Positions 34,061 through 45,094 of a stretch of DNA of 64,000 nt are shown one piece after another. Below the pieces are notes generated by a model, which searched no databases, was not told the origin of the DNA, and saw nothing but the letters and a program-made list of their open reading frames with translations. Origin of the DNA: Corynespora cassiicola (taxonomy: Eukaryota; Ascomycota; Dothideomycetes; Pleosporales; Corynesporascaceae); contig JAEUWY010000004.1 of assembly GCA_022059125.1 (NCBI GenBank), positions 2,728,001 to 2,792,000 of the forward strand, written 5' to 3'. The position numbers and the translations under genes were made by a program. Within the stretch, counting starts at the first letter, position 1. Each line of letters opens with the position of its first letter.

Positions 34061-34629
34061 GGCGTATCTCACAAAAGGAGTATGTCAGTCAAGATGGCCG
34101 GTGTTGTAGTAAGCTCCTTTGGAGCTGTTGCGACTGGGCTGGGCTGGAAGCTCGTGTGGATAAATATCAGCGGCCCGACGATATCGGCGCGGCTTCGCCA
34201 GCGGGCGGTGAGACAAGAGCCGCGTCAAAGCGCCGGCAGCATTCAGGCACGGGTCGTGGGGCTCAGGGTCCAGAGATAAGCGCCTCACCTCATGAGGGAC
34301 ATGGGAAAATGCATGCTCGCGAAAAAAAAAAAAGTACCGTTCTTCATTTGCAGGACGCCTTGTACTCGAGTCCTGCGGATATCCATAATTATTGGCAGCT
34401 CTGCCATATGTCAAAGACGATAAATGCTCCTTATACACCCAGAATTCACGATCCAAAATGCGACTGCGTCGACCAAGCCGAGGTCGAAGACGTTACTGAG
34501 GGAAACCGTAACAAAACCAAACACAAAAATACAATGCTCGCCAATTGCCGACCGTGAATATCCTACATTCAACCAAGCAAAGCCTCGAATCAAAATATCA
34601 AATCAAACTTTTGGGGGCGGTTCGTGATT
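34061..34629. other. Intergenic region, nothing recognised
   Basis: This is 0.57 kb between two minus-strand genes: promoter of the sideroflexin gene and 3' end of the next. There is a poly(A) run at about 34321-34333. No other feature was seen. Confidence 0.5.
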
Positions 34630-37284
34630 TCATCTCTTCTTCTTCTTGTCCTTGTTGTAATCAGCCGCCTGGAGGATTGCGTCAAACGTCTTGGTGGGAT
34701 CATTCGATGATTGCGGTCGGGCAATAGGCGAACTAGCCGCAGGGGCAATGCCGGGCGGCAAAGGCAAGGCTTCAAGCCCAAGGTTCATGACACTCTCGCG
34801 TCGTCGGTCGGGACTTTGTGAACGCGAGCGGCCTGCCGAGGACGGATCCAGAAGAGATGGAGGAGGGGGGAGAGGCGAGGCATTGATTTCCTGGACGGCT
34901 GCGTTCAGGAGCGAGTCGTTGGCTGACCACTTCTCCGCCATCTTCCAGCAGTGAGAACGACGGAAAGTGCCTTCGACGCCGTGCTCGACAATGTCAGTGG
35001 GCAGGCTCACAACTTGAGACCCGCCAGCGACGCCAAACCACGTTCGTGTGCGATTGGTGTCCTCGCGTGCCCACGGTACACCTGACCTTGGGACTTCGCA
35101 TAGGAAATACTCGACGCCCTCGGTGAATCTCACTCCCGGAGCATCAACAACCAACATGGGAAGGGACTGGATGACAGCATACATGAAAAGCCAGTGGCCT
35201 GTCCGCAGCTCCCACATTTCGTCCATGTTCTTGCCGGAGAACTGCTTCTGCTCAAAGTGGCGGAAAGCTTCCAAGAAGGCCGTCTGCTGCTCGGCATCAG
35301 CGTTGTGCGAGTTTTTGAGCATCTTGGCGATTTCATCAGACTTGGGCTTCTTGCTTCGAAGCTTTGCATCCTTCTTTGCATCCCCAGTGGGGTAGTCTGC
35401 CTTGACCCCTTTCAGAGTAGGGTAGAGGGGAAGATCGAATGGAATGGGCGGCTGCACAGGGGGCGTACTCCGATCGTACTCGCTGAGAACCTTGCGGAGA
35501 GCCCGGCGCGCAACAGACTCGAAATCGGTACCCTCGTCTTCTGACATGAAGCCATCGGCTGTACGAGTGGTGAGATTTGTGCGGTCTACGAGCAGATCAT
35601 AGAGGTTTGACAAGTCTCGATACATGTCCGACAGAGCCAGACGATTGATTCCACTGATGGTCAGGTTGTTCTTCTTTGAACGTGCCTTTGGAAGCCATGA
35701 GCCGTATTTGGACTTGTAGTAGTCGAGTGTAAATGACCTGCAGGACATGAAGGCAGACTTCCAGTTCTTGAACTTTATCATCTTCTTCTCGTCCGAGGTG
35801 TCGCTGTTCATGAGGCCGGAGAAAATGGCGGGGAACTCGAACTCCTTCAGCTTCGTGTTGATGGTTTGCTCACGCTGCGCGAGATCCATGGCCGCGCGAG
35901 CGATTCGAGTGGTGGTCTTGGGGCTGATCATATCAAACTTCGGGTGCTGGAGTTCCTTGAGGCTCTCAAACTTCCCGGCAGCATGAACGAAGCCTTCGGT
36001 GTACAGGCTCAAAGACCGCATTCTTTCGCCCAAAACGACAGCCTCGATGGTCTTCTCCCGACTGGATCGAATATCGGCCAGGTTGAGCTCATCGACATAG
36101 CTGTCGAAGCTCGAGGCAGCGACTTCGCCATAGGTGGAGCCGTCGACGTTGGAGAATTGATAATGCTGCAAAATGTCTGCGATCCTCATAAAGATGTCGA
36201 AAATGTCGGAATGTCTCTCGGTTGCGACCAAAGATTGGCCGATGAGGAATGCAATGAAGTTGCGGTAGGTGACCAGAGTGTCGATGTCCTTGCTCGTGAG
36301 ACGCGGCTCTTGCGAGTTTGGCAAAACAGGGGCATTGTCTGTGCTGAGAGAAATCGGCATATACAGATGTTTCTCCGAATGGTCGTCTTCGGTTGCATCG
36401 CTTAACGCTCTCGATCCCTTGGATCCATCCGAGCTGCCTTCGGCCAAGTTTGCATCCGGCGAAGCCGTGCGCGACGGTGGGAACTGGCCGGACGAATTGC
36501 GTGGTGTACGATCAGGCAAGTCGTTCGAAGCTACCCCATCGCTGTAAAGAGAACCATGGACGAGTCGCGTCATCAGATACGAGGCGGCGTAGACGGACGA
36601 GTCGATCCGGAAAGAGGGCCCTTTGTTCGACGTTCTCGGGAAGAGGTAGACAAAGGTGTCGCCGGCGTCGTCCCATAGTTCAGGCACCTAAGTGTACCAG
36701 TCAGTTCTGAGCCGAAAAGTAGAAGCGCCTTGTGGCGAACCAACCTTTTCGCCGTTGAGCAACATGGTCAAGTTGTAGGGTAGCTTGCCACGGTGCCCGA
36801 CTATCCACGCAAGCGGGCCCTGTCCGCTCTGATTGACCTGCTCATCGCTGCTCTGGCCGCCGCCAAACAGCTTGCTCCTCCGGCGCAGCTTCTTCAGGCT
36901 CCCTTCGGCAGGGGCAGCAAGCAGGTTCTCGCCGTTGGAGGTGCCAGGGCGACTCTTGGCCATACGGGCAGGCGAGGAGCTACGGGAGCCCGAGGGCGGC
37001 GCGGAAATGGGCATGGGCGGCGGTGGCTCTAGAGCGAGAGTGGCTGAATCAACGGGCTGAATGGTGGGATTCTGGAGGGAGGCCTGGTTCGCAGGGAGCG
37101 GCGGCGGTGGGGGGGGAGGATAGTCGGGCGCCAAATGGGTGGCCGAAGAGATGCGGTTCTTCACTTTTGACAGGCGGCCGCCAGACTCGGACGACTGTGC
37201 CGATCCCGACTCTTGCGAGTCGTTGGAGCCGAGGGAAAAGAGCGACGAGAGCCGGTGGCTCGACCGCTTCTTGTCGGACAGCAT
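34630..37284 (-). CDS. Conserved filamentous-fungal protein of unknown function
   Basis: 865 aa in two exons, 37284..36745 and 36687..34630, with a 57-nt GT-AG intron at a codon boundary. The first 150 residues are disordered: Ser-rich, with an uninterrupted Pro run (PPPPPPPL), basic KKLRRRSKLF. A folded region begins at PLAWIVGHRGKLPYNLTMLLNGEKVPELWDD and continues GDTFVYLFPRTSNKGPSFRIDSS, followed by a long helical region to about 800. The tail is Ser/Pro-rich and ends KDKKKKR. I associate this layout from memory with a fungus-specific family catalogued as DUF8004, but that is unverified. No catalytic motif, membrane helix or signal peptide is visible. A cytosolic or cortical scaffold would be a guess. 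The gene is divergent from the aminotransferase across a 1.6-kb gap. Confidence 0.8.
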
Positions 37285-38913
37285 GGTGGAGTGTGTGTAG
37301 GCAAAGGAAGGAAAGCAGTAGGGCTGGCACGGGGGGGACGGCGGCGAGGGCGGGGGATGCGGACGGGCGCGGCCCAGTATTAATCGTGGAAACGGGCGGG
37401 TGTTCTACTCAGTGGTGAAGAAATAACAAACACGGCGCCATGGAGTGGTACGTCGCTGGAGAGACTGCGGGTGGAAAAAGAAAAGAAGGGCAGGCTAGTG
37501 GACGAGGCCGGGAGCATTGATATGTACAGGGCCCGGCGGAAGGGCAGGCGGCGGGCTCGACTGGCGGGACTGGCTGGGCTGGCCGACCAGGTGGACTGGC
37601 ACGGTGGACGGGTTTGAGAGATGAGGCCCGCCATGCTGTGAAGGGCAAGGGGTCGAGGCTATGACGAATGGCAGCTTACCGCATCGGGCGTCGCCTCCCA
37701 TGGACGCCTGCCACGCGCGGGCGCTGGGCGTGCCCAGCGGGGCTGCTACTGGCTGTCTTTGTGCTGTCACCATTATATTTGTCGCTGTCACCAGGCCGCC
37801 GGCCAGCCGCAGTTGCGGGAGGCTAAGATCTTCCGCAGGGCGTCATCTGGAGCGGAGCCTGCTGCGAGCGCGCTGCGGCCACGGCTAGGGGAGAGAGGGC
37901 CCAGGGGACGTGACAGAGTGACCGACCTGGCCGACCTGGCCGTCCTGCGCCTCGCTGCCACTCCCACTCTCCACCACGGGCCCGTATTAGCATGCGAGAG
38001 CCTGGCTCCACTGGGCGCTGCCGGCCCGCAGCCAAGCCAGCGCCCGCTGGCCCTCATGGGCTGCTCCTGCCTCTGCTCCTGCTCGTGCCTCTGCTCCTGC
38101 TCGTGCCTCTGCTCCTGCTCGTGCCTCTGCTCCTGCTCGTGCCTGTGCTCGTGCTCGCGGCGAGCCGTCGTATAGTAAGCATTTGAAACAGCCCGCAATT
38201 CGCCGCCGGAGCGTTCTGGCTGCGGGCGCCGTGCAACGGCGATCTGTTTATACACCGGACGAAAACAGAAAAGGAACGCAGCAGGCCGGCCCAAGGCCAT
38301 CGGGACGAGGTGGAGGAAAAAAAAAAAGGAGAGACGTGGTGCTACGCGAGCAGATGACGTAGTCTTTTTTTTTATCGATAACGACATCAGGGCGTGAGCG
38401 TGAGCGTGGGCGTGGCTGTGGCAGAGGCGGCCTGATGGCATCGGGACCCTGGCGGCCTTGCGCTGCCGGCCTGCTGGCCTGTCTGCCTGCCTGCTTGCGT
38501 GCTTCGCTGGCCTCAGATCCGCCCGGCCAACAAAGGCACGCTCCCTTACAACGTGCACCCCCTCGCCCTCTCACCTCCATCCTCCTCCCAGGCTGTGCCT
38601 CCGCGGCCCCCAACGCCTTCTCCAACACATTTTCTCCCTTGGCACTGGGCAGGGGTCAGTGACACGCGCCCCCTCCCCCCCTCACCAGCCACACTTTGCC
38701 GTTCTATTCAGGGCACACGCAGAGCACGCCGCCCCAGGCACCACTTGCCCAAACGAGCCGCAATACGTGCTCGCTCAGCACATCCAATACCCGTCCAATA
38801 GCCTCGAGACCTCATCTCGAGACATCACGCCCCAGGACCCTGTGCCATTGAGAGACACTGCGACACGGCGGCACTGCGACATTGGCTTTGACATTGCGAC
38901 GCTGCGCGACACC
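37285..38913. other. 1.6-kb divergent promoter region with minisatellite
   Basis: This separates the unknown minus-strand protein from the plus-strand aminotransferase. It contains an 18-nt minisatellite (38071-38142), poly(A) and poly(T) runs at 38320 and 38365, and a GCGTGA/GCGTGG repeat at about 38395-38420. CT-rich DNA at about 38560-38700 precedes the aminotransferase start. Frames here are low-complexity and are not called. Confidence 0.5.
38071..38142. repeat. 18-nt minisatellite, four perfect copies
   Basis: The unit CTCTGCTCCTGCTCGTGC is repeated four times without a mismatch, flanked by degenerate half-copies on both sides (about 38060-38155). The period is a multiple of three. On the minus strand it reads Arg-His-Glu-Gln-Glu-Gln, producing a spurious charged frame. 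It lies between divergent genes. Confidence 0.92.
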
Positions 38914-40944
38914 ATGCCCGTGACCAACTTCTCGGACGTCGTCGGCTCCGCGACCAGCTCCAAGGCGCTCATCAATCTATTGAGAGGGCACGTCAGCCCC
39001 CCGTCCCCTTCCGCGCCCCGGTGCCTGGAGCTCCCTGTTCCGACGTACCGACATGTCGACATGCCGTTCCTCGACACATTACGCGTTCCAATTAAACCGT
39101 TCGCACTGACTGTCGAGATGCGCCCGTGCTGACCCTCTTGCCTGCCAGATGGCCGAATTTCTCTTTGCTACCGACCCACTTGCTCGATACGGCGACTCAC
39201 AACGTCCTCACCAACAAACAAATTGCTAACCCCGGCCTGGAGTATGGCCCCGATGCGGGAGATATGCGTAAGCTGGGCTCGCTGCACCGCCCGCACCACC
39301 ACGCTAATCGTACCTGCGCTGCCCAGGCCTACGTAAAAACATCGCGGCCTGGCTAACCTCCTTCTACCGCCCGGCCCACCCCATTGCCGACGAACGCATC
39401 TGCATTACGGGGGGAGCCTCGCAGAACCTGGCCTGCCTCCTCCAGGTCTTCACTGACCCTGTCTATACGCGCTATGTGTGGATAGTCTCCCCAAGCTACA
39501 TGCTTTCGTTCCGCATCTTCGACGACAGCGGCTTCCATAAGAAGCTCCGAGCGATACCGGAAGATGACGAAGGCATTGACATTGACTACCTGAAACAAGA
39601 GATTAGAAAGAGCGAAGAAGATGCCACGGCCGGCGGCAACAACGAACCGGTGAGTATTTTGGCCATGCCCAGCCTGTGGAATCCATGTCAATGCTGCCAT
39701 TGAAAGCTCACACACCACGTCTCTTGCTCTTCGGCCTAATAGTTGCATGCTGACGGCGTGATCAGCAATTCAAACCTCCGAGGCCTTGGGCCAAGATATA
39801 CCGTCACATCATCTATGCGGTTCCCACCTTCTCCAACCCGTCTTTCAAGACGATGACCCTGAGGAGAAGGGAAGAGTTGGTGAGAGTGGCAAGAGAATTC
39901 GATGCTCTGATCATCACAGACGATGTATATGATTTCTTGCAATGGCCCGCTAGCCCTACCGCGGAGAAGCTTTCTCTAGACAGGGCCATCTTGCCTCGGA
40001 TCGTCGATATAGACCGGTACCTCGACGGGGGCGCCGAAAGAAAAGGCGCGGATGGCTTTGGAAATGCCGCGTCCAACGGCAGTTTCTCCAAGATCTGCGG
40101 ACCTGGACTGAGGACGGGGTGGTGCGAAGGCACGGCCAAGCTGGCCTTTGGCCTTTCCCAGACGTAAGCATGTCTCTGAAATTCTCGCACCTGAAGAAGA
40201 CGTCTCTACTTCCACGCCGTCTACGGATACAGCGATACGTACAAGATCCGGCATCGACGACTGGTGGTACCATCTATGTTGACGATGGGTTGTCTTATAT
40301 CCAAGGCGAGACTAACCTGGTGGCAGAGGCTCAAGCCGCAGCGGCGGCGCGCCCTCGCAGCTTACTGCGACCTTCGTAGCTGAAACCCTGGAGACTGGTG
40401 AGCTACAGCGTTATGTCCTAGAAACCCTCCAGCCGTCGTATGGCAGACGCTACCATAGTGTGCTTAACGTGATCAAGGAAGAGCTCATACCGCTGGGTGT
40501 TCGCCTTCCTCAAATGGATCGCGACATCGTCGGAGGATATTTCATATGGCTTACACTGCCGCAGCCACTCAGGGGCGCAGTCGTTGCGCAACGCGCAAAG
40601 GACGACGAGAACGTTGTCGTTGCACAGGTGAGGACGAGGCCACCCCACAACCAGGCTTCGGGCCAGACTAACAGGTACCACGACGTACACAGGGCGAAAT
40701 CTTCGAGGTAAGCGCATCGAATACGTAAAAGTCGGCGAAGCCAACAATCTAGGTGCCCGGTGATACCGAAAAGGCGCATTTCGAGCGCGACCTTCGGATT
40801 TGCTTTGCCTGGGAAGATGCCGACATGCTGGCAGAGGGCATCAAGCGCCTGGCGCATGTGATTCGCTCGCTCCTAAATGAACAAGGTGGAGAGGGCAGAT
40901 CGACGCGCCAGGCTGCGGAGGCGGGTGCAAAGGACTTTTGGTGA
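38914..40944 (+). CDS. PLP-dependent class I/II aminotransferase
   Basis: Fold-type I aminotransferase related to the Aro8/alpha-aminoadipate and valine-pyruvate group; substrate not determinable. 473 aa in seven exons: 38914..38987, 39149..39267, 39327..39649, 39766..40163, 40327..40627, 40693..40707, 40753..40944. Conserved pieces are INLLRGWPNFSLLP at the start, YGPDAGDMRLRKNIAAWL, ITGGASQNLACLLQVF (cofactor phosphate), VPTFSNPS, IITDDVYDFL (Asp224 expected to hold the pyridine nitrogen) and GSFSKICGPGLRTGW with Lys281 as the Schiff-base lysine. Intron 1 must be GC-AG: only a GC donor at 38988 joins RG to WPN in frame, and the nearby GT donor leads to a stop. Exon 6 is only 15 nt (GEIFE). 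All joins close in phase. The start at 38914 gives a short N-terminus and lies in a frame open further upstream. Confidence 0.88.
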
Positions 40945-42754
40945 ATGGCCTCCTGGGTCATGCAGCGTTGTCGTTGCTTGAGTGCCACGGCCTGTCAGGG
41001 CCCGATCGAGATGATAGCCAGCGTGAGGATTGGAACCAAGGGAATGCAAAAGAAGAAAGTGTATATGGGTCTCTGGGTCTGATTGGCCTGCAGGCAAAAT
41101 AAAGGAAGTGTTGTTAAAGCGCGGTTGATCTGAGTGTAACCTTGCCACCAAATCGAAACAACCCCCCAACGGCCTAGAGGGTCCTGGGACAATCAAAGCG
41201 CACTCTATTCTAAGACGGCCCCAGAGAGCGCTTGCAACGTAGTAGTGATGGGCCGACATTGATGTGAGGCACCGATTCGTGAGAGGTCAAAGTCTGCATT
41301 CCGGGGCCCTAGCGGGGTGTCCAGAGGGGATGGCTTTGCGGGGCTGCACGTCCGCGTGTGCTACAAGTCGGCGCGAACGCGCTTCATGGCCTTGTCCACC
41401 CGGCCGTGTCTCTCTGTCGGCTGGGCCTTCGGCATTATGCTCACATGGTCCAAAGATTGGAGGGCGTGGCGAGCACAAAGCCAGAGTCACCGGTCTGCGC
41501 AGGCGAGGGCCGGGTGAGTGGGCGGGCGCATGAGCCTCCACCCGATGGAGTCGCGCGAGCCAAAGTCTGCTGCCCTGACTCTCGCAGCAGCCTTGCGTTG
41601 GGCGAGATTGACTCTTCCGTCTCTGGGCGTTCCTGGCGGCGGGCCGTCGCGTCGAGTTGGCTCGCAGGCTCGCAGGCGCGTGTGCGTGCTGTGGTGGCCA
41701 GCGTCCGTTTCTGAAGCGCTGGCAGGAACTATTTCCCAAAGGGACCAGTAACCGCCCGTAGACGGCTCTCCCGCCGGCCGCTTGAGACTTTTGCCTGTTT
41801 CATGCCCCGGCAAAGCGCTGGCTCGGTTGTGGCGTCCCTGGGCATGAAACATCGCTTGTGATCGCCCAACGACAGGCACAGAACACCATCCCTTGGACCC
41901 TCACCACCGCCCGCCCACCGCCCGCCCACCGCTCTGCCCACTGACTGGACCACGGCTGCCCATTGTTTCACCCGCGGCTGTAGGAACTGGGAAGACACGC
42001 CCGCTCGTCCCTGGCACCAGTGGGGCCACCCTTTGGACGCTTGCCCGGCAAGGTTTGACGGCCACAAGCTTGCATTCCAGTTGCACGCGCGCCGCGGCTG
42101 GAGAGGTATGGCCTTCGTGCCAGATCATGAGGCGCAAGAGAGTCATGGCTTGTTGAGTACCTCGGTGAGCACGGCTGGGAGCGATGGAGAGGCGGAGAAG
42201 GACGGTTGGTATAACGTCGACCGAGGGCATATAAAATGTCTACATGATGCCGGCAGTAGGTCGAGCAGATCACAGCGAGCAGTGCACGACGGCGATCCCA
42301 AACTTGAAACAAGCAGGGCTAAGAGAAATCTTAACCATTGGCGCGACGATCCTACCGTAGGTCCAGCTCATTTTCGCCTTCCAGCCTTGTATAATTACAA
42401 TGGCCGCCCCCCCTCCCTTCGCCCCCTTCACGCAGCTTTTACTGTTGCTCACAGTTTGCCACCCTTCTATTCATTCAATACTGTTCTATTCTCTCACACT
42501 GTCATTCATTGTTGTCTGAGACACTCATTTATAGCACACGTCAATTGTTCCCGCGGCGGACTGTGTCTGCCTGCATTCCACCCTCTTCGTTGCCCTCGAC
42601 AACCAAAGACCTTAAATCACTCCCCACCTTTTTTTTTCTACACTCATTCCTCCAACAACCTTGTCAAAAAAGCAACTGACAGGTCCTTTATCAGTCTGGT
42701 CCCCAATTATTTGGATACCGTCTACGTTACACTTCAAACGTTCTTGCCATCATC
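40945..42754. other. 1.8-kb upstream region of the GH55 glucanase
   Basis: This holds the 3' end of the aminotransferase and the promoter and leader of the glucanase. A TATA-like ATATAAAA lies at 42229-42236, and a long CT-rich leader runs from about 42410 to the start. A perfect 12-nt inverted repeat is at 41796-41851. A CCGCCCGCCCA direct repeat is at about 41905-41935. No gene was identified. Confidence 0.5.
41796..41851. repeat. Perfect 12-nt inverted repeat, 32-nt spacer
   Basis: TGTTTCATGCCC at 41796-41807 is matched by GGGCATGAAACA at 41840-41851. It could be a paired protein-binding site or fold as a hairpin in RNA. It sits about 0.9 kb upstream of the glucanase start and 0.85 kb beyond the aminotransferase stop. 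No further repeat-element structure is visible around it. Confidence 0.7.
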
Positions 42755-45094
42755 ATGGTGGCCTTCGGCGCTGGAGCGTTGCTTCTCACGCTGCGTGTCC
42801 TTCTCTCAGTAACATCTTCGGCTGCTGCACCGGTTGCACAGGCCCAAAACCCTCAAGCTGGCGGTACTGGCTACTGGCTTGCTTCTATTGAACGTCAGGG
42901 CAAAGCTCCCTTCCATTCGGACGCCAACTTCAAGGTATTCCGCAATGTCAAGGACTATGGAGCCACTGGCGATGGCTCTACCGATGATACTGCAGCCATC
43001 AACAAGGCTGTCAGCGATGGCGACCGTTGCGGAGAGGGCTGTGATTCTCGAACCACTGACCCAGTGATTCTCTACTTCCCCCCCGGTACCTACATGGTCA
43101 GCAAGCCGATCATCCAGTACTACTACACCCAGTTCATCGGCGACCCAAAACAACTTCCGGTCATCAAGGCTACTGCTGGTTTCAAAGGAATGTCCGTCAT
43201 CGACGCTGATCCTTACATTGATGGCGGAGACGGCAAGAACTGGTACACCAACCAGAACAACTTCTATCGTCAGATCCGCAACTTTGTCATCGATATTCAG
43301 GATGTTGAAGCTGTCACATCTGGTATTCACTGGCAGGTCTCTCAGGCTACTAGCCTCCAAAACATCGTTTTCGAAATGGCCAAGGACGGTGAGCGCAAAG
43401 CTGGCCAAAAGGGTATCTTCCAGGACAATGGTTCGGGTGGTTTCATGACCGACCTCGTCTTCAATGGCGGCGGTGTTGGTGCGTTCTTCGGAAGCCAGCA
43501 GTACACTACGCGCAACTTGACCTTCAACGACTGCGACACGGCCATGTATATGAACTGGAACTGGCTTTGGACCGTTACCGGCGCTACCATCAACAACTGC
43601 AAGGTCGGTCTCGATATCGCCAACAGCCCCACCAACCAGACCGTCGGCTCCGTCATCTGGATGGACAGCAAGCTCGTCAACACCCCCATTGGTGTCAACA
43701 CCTCGTTCTCCCAGGAAAGCATCCCGGATGCCGGCGGTTCGCTCATCTTGGACAACGTTGACTTCTCTGGATCCAAGGTCGCTGTCCAGGACTACACGGG
43801 CAATGTCATTCTCGAGGGGGGCAAAGTTGTAAAGTCGTGGGCCCAAGGCAATGCCCTGGGCGCCGGCGCTTCTCAGGGCCGCGTCCAGGGTGATGTCGCC
43901 GGAGCACCCGAGAAGCCAGCTTCTTTGATGGGAGAGAACGGTTTCTTCACGCGCAGCAAGCCCCAATACGAAAATCTCGATGTCAACTCCTTCGTTAGCC
44001 TCAAATCTGCCGGTGCCGTGGGCGATGGCAAGACTGATGATACTGCCGCTATTCAGGCCGCCATCGACAAGCTCCAGGACGGCCAGGTCCTCTTCGCTGA
44101 CCACGGTGCTTACGTTGTCACCAAGACTATCACCATTCCTGCCGAAAAGAACATTAAGATGGTTGGCGAGATCTGGCCCTTGTTCTTGGCTAGTGGAGAG
44201 TTCTTCTCTAACATGGACGATCCTAAGCCTGCATTCCAGGTCGGCAAGCAAAGCGGCGACAAGGGTAGCTTCGAGATGAGCGACTGCATCATCACCACCA
44301 AGGGCCCCGGCCCCGGTGCCATCCTCATGGAATGGAACATTGCCGAGTCTGAGCAAGGATCTGCAGGCCTCTGGGATGTCCACTTCCGTGTTGGTGGTTT
44401 CACTGGCACTGAGCTCCAGAACACAAACTGCAAGAAGAACCCTAATGCCACCCACGATGCCAACCCCGAGTGCATCGGTTCTTTCATGCAGCTACACATC
44501 ACCAAGCAAGCTAGCGGTTACTTTGAGAATGTCTGGCTTTGGACTGCTGACCACGAGTTGGACATCGCCCCGTACGACCAGATCGACATCTACAACGGCC
44601 GTGGCATGCTCGTGGAGTCCCAGGGCCCTGTCTGGCTCTGGGGTACGGCCTCGGAGCACTCGCAAATGTCTCAGTACCAGTTCCAGGGCGCCAAGGACAT
44701 CTTTTATGGAGCCATCCAGACCGAGACTCCCTACTACCAGCCCAACCCTGATGCCACCGTGCCCTTCAAGGTCAACACCAAGTACTTCGATCCCGACTTT
44801 AGCCAAGCCGAGAGCAAGTCTGCCTGGGCTGTGCGCATCATCGACAGCGAGAGCATCTGGAACTACGGCGCCGGTACCTACTCCTTCTTCAGCAACTACG
44901 CCCAGGAGTGTGTCCCCAACCAGAACTGCCAGGAGCACATCAACCAGGTTGAAAACTCGAAAAACGTCAACCTCTTCGGTCTGTCCACCAAGGCCTCGGT
45001 CAACATGATCACTTCGGCTGGCCAGGGCCTTGCCAAGGACAGCGACAACCGCTCCAACTTCTGCGCTACCTTGGCGATATTCGCTCAGGCGTAG
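42755..45094 (+). CDS. Secreted GH55 beta-1,3-glucanase
   Basis: Glycoside hydrolase family 55 enzyme, known to hydrolyse beta-1,3-glucan (laminarin, fungal cell-wall glucan), acting outside the cell. 779 aa, single exon. Residues about 1-24 are a signal peptide ending in an Ala-rich cleavage region. Two right-handed beta-helix domains of the pectate-lyase-3 type make the ring-like fold. Their starts are easily seen as FRNVKDYGATGDGSTDDTAA (about 62) and FVSLKSAGAVGDGKTDDTAA (about 411). The segment RGMLVESQGPVWLWGTASEH (about 618-637) is the conserved block near the active site; the Glu within it or close by is the likely general acid, by family inference. Eight or more Cys fit an extracellular protein. 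Length is typical for GH55. Possible roles are wall remodelling, mycoparasitism or nutrient use. Confidence 0.95.
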   Translation: MVAFGAGALLLTLRVLLSVTSSAAAPVAQAQNPQAGGTGYWLASIERQGKAPFHSDANFKVFRNVKDYGATGDGSTDDTAAINKAVSDGDRCGEGCDSRTTDPVILYFPPGTYMVSKPIIQYYYTQFIGDPKQLPVIKATAGFKGMSVIDADPYIDGGDGKNWYTNQNNFYRQIRNFVIDIQDVEAVTSGIHWQVSQATSLQNIVFEMAKDGERKAGQKGIFQDNGSGGFMTDLVFNGGGVGAFFGSQQYTTRNLTFNDCDTAMYMNWNWLWTVTGATINNCKVGLDIANSPTNQTVGSVIWMDSKLVNTPIGVNTSFSQESIPDAGGSLILDNVDFSGSKVAVQDYTGNVILEGGKVVKSWAQGNALGAGASQGRVQGDVAGAPEKPASLMGENGFFTRSKPQYENLDVNSFVSLKSAGAVGDGKTDDTAAIQAAIDKLQDGQVLFADHGAYVVTKTITIPAEKNIKMVGEIWPLFLASGEFFSNMDDPKPAFQVGKQSGDKGSFEMSDCIITTKGPGPGAILMEWNIAESEQGSAGLWDVHFRVGGFTGTELQNTNCKKNPNATHDANPECIGSFMQLHITKQASGYFENVWLWTADHELDIAPYDQIDIYNGRGMLVESQGPVWLWGTASEHSQMSQYQFQGAKDIFYGAIQTETPYYQPNPDATVPFKVNTKYFDPDFSQAESKSAWAVRIIDSESIWNYGAGTYSFFSNYAQECVPNQNCQEHINQVENSKNVNLFGLSTKASVNMITSAGQGLAKDSDNRSNFCATLAIFAQA

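Noticed and set aside
38060..38155. Regularly repeated array that could be mistaken for a CRISPR
   Set aside because: The repeats are contiguous 18-mers without unique spacers, in a eukaryotic genome; it is a minisatellite.
42806..44455. 549-codon open frame on the strand opposite the GH55 glucanase
   Set aside because: It mirrors the glucanase gene codon for codon. Strong codon bias in highly expressed fungal genes avoids the codons that read as stops in antisense, which leaves long empty frames. It has no family features of its own.
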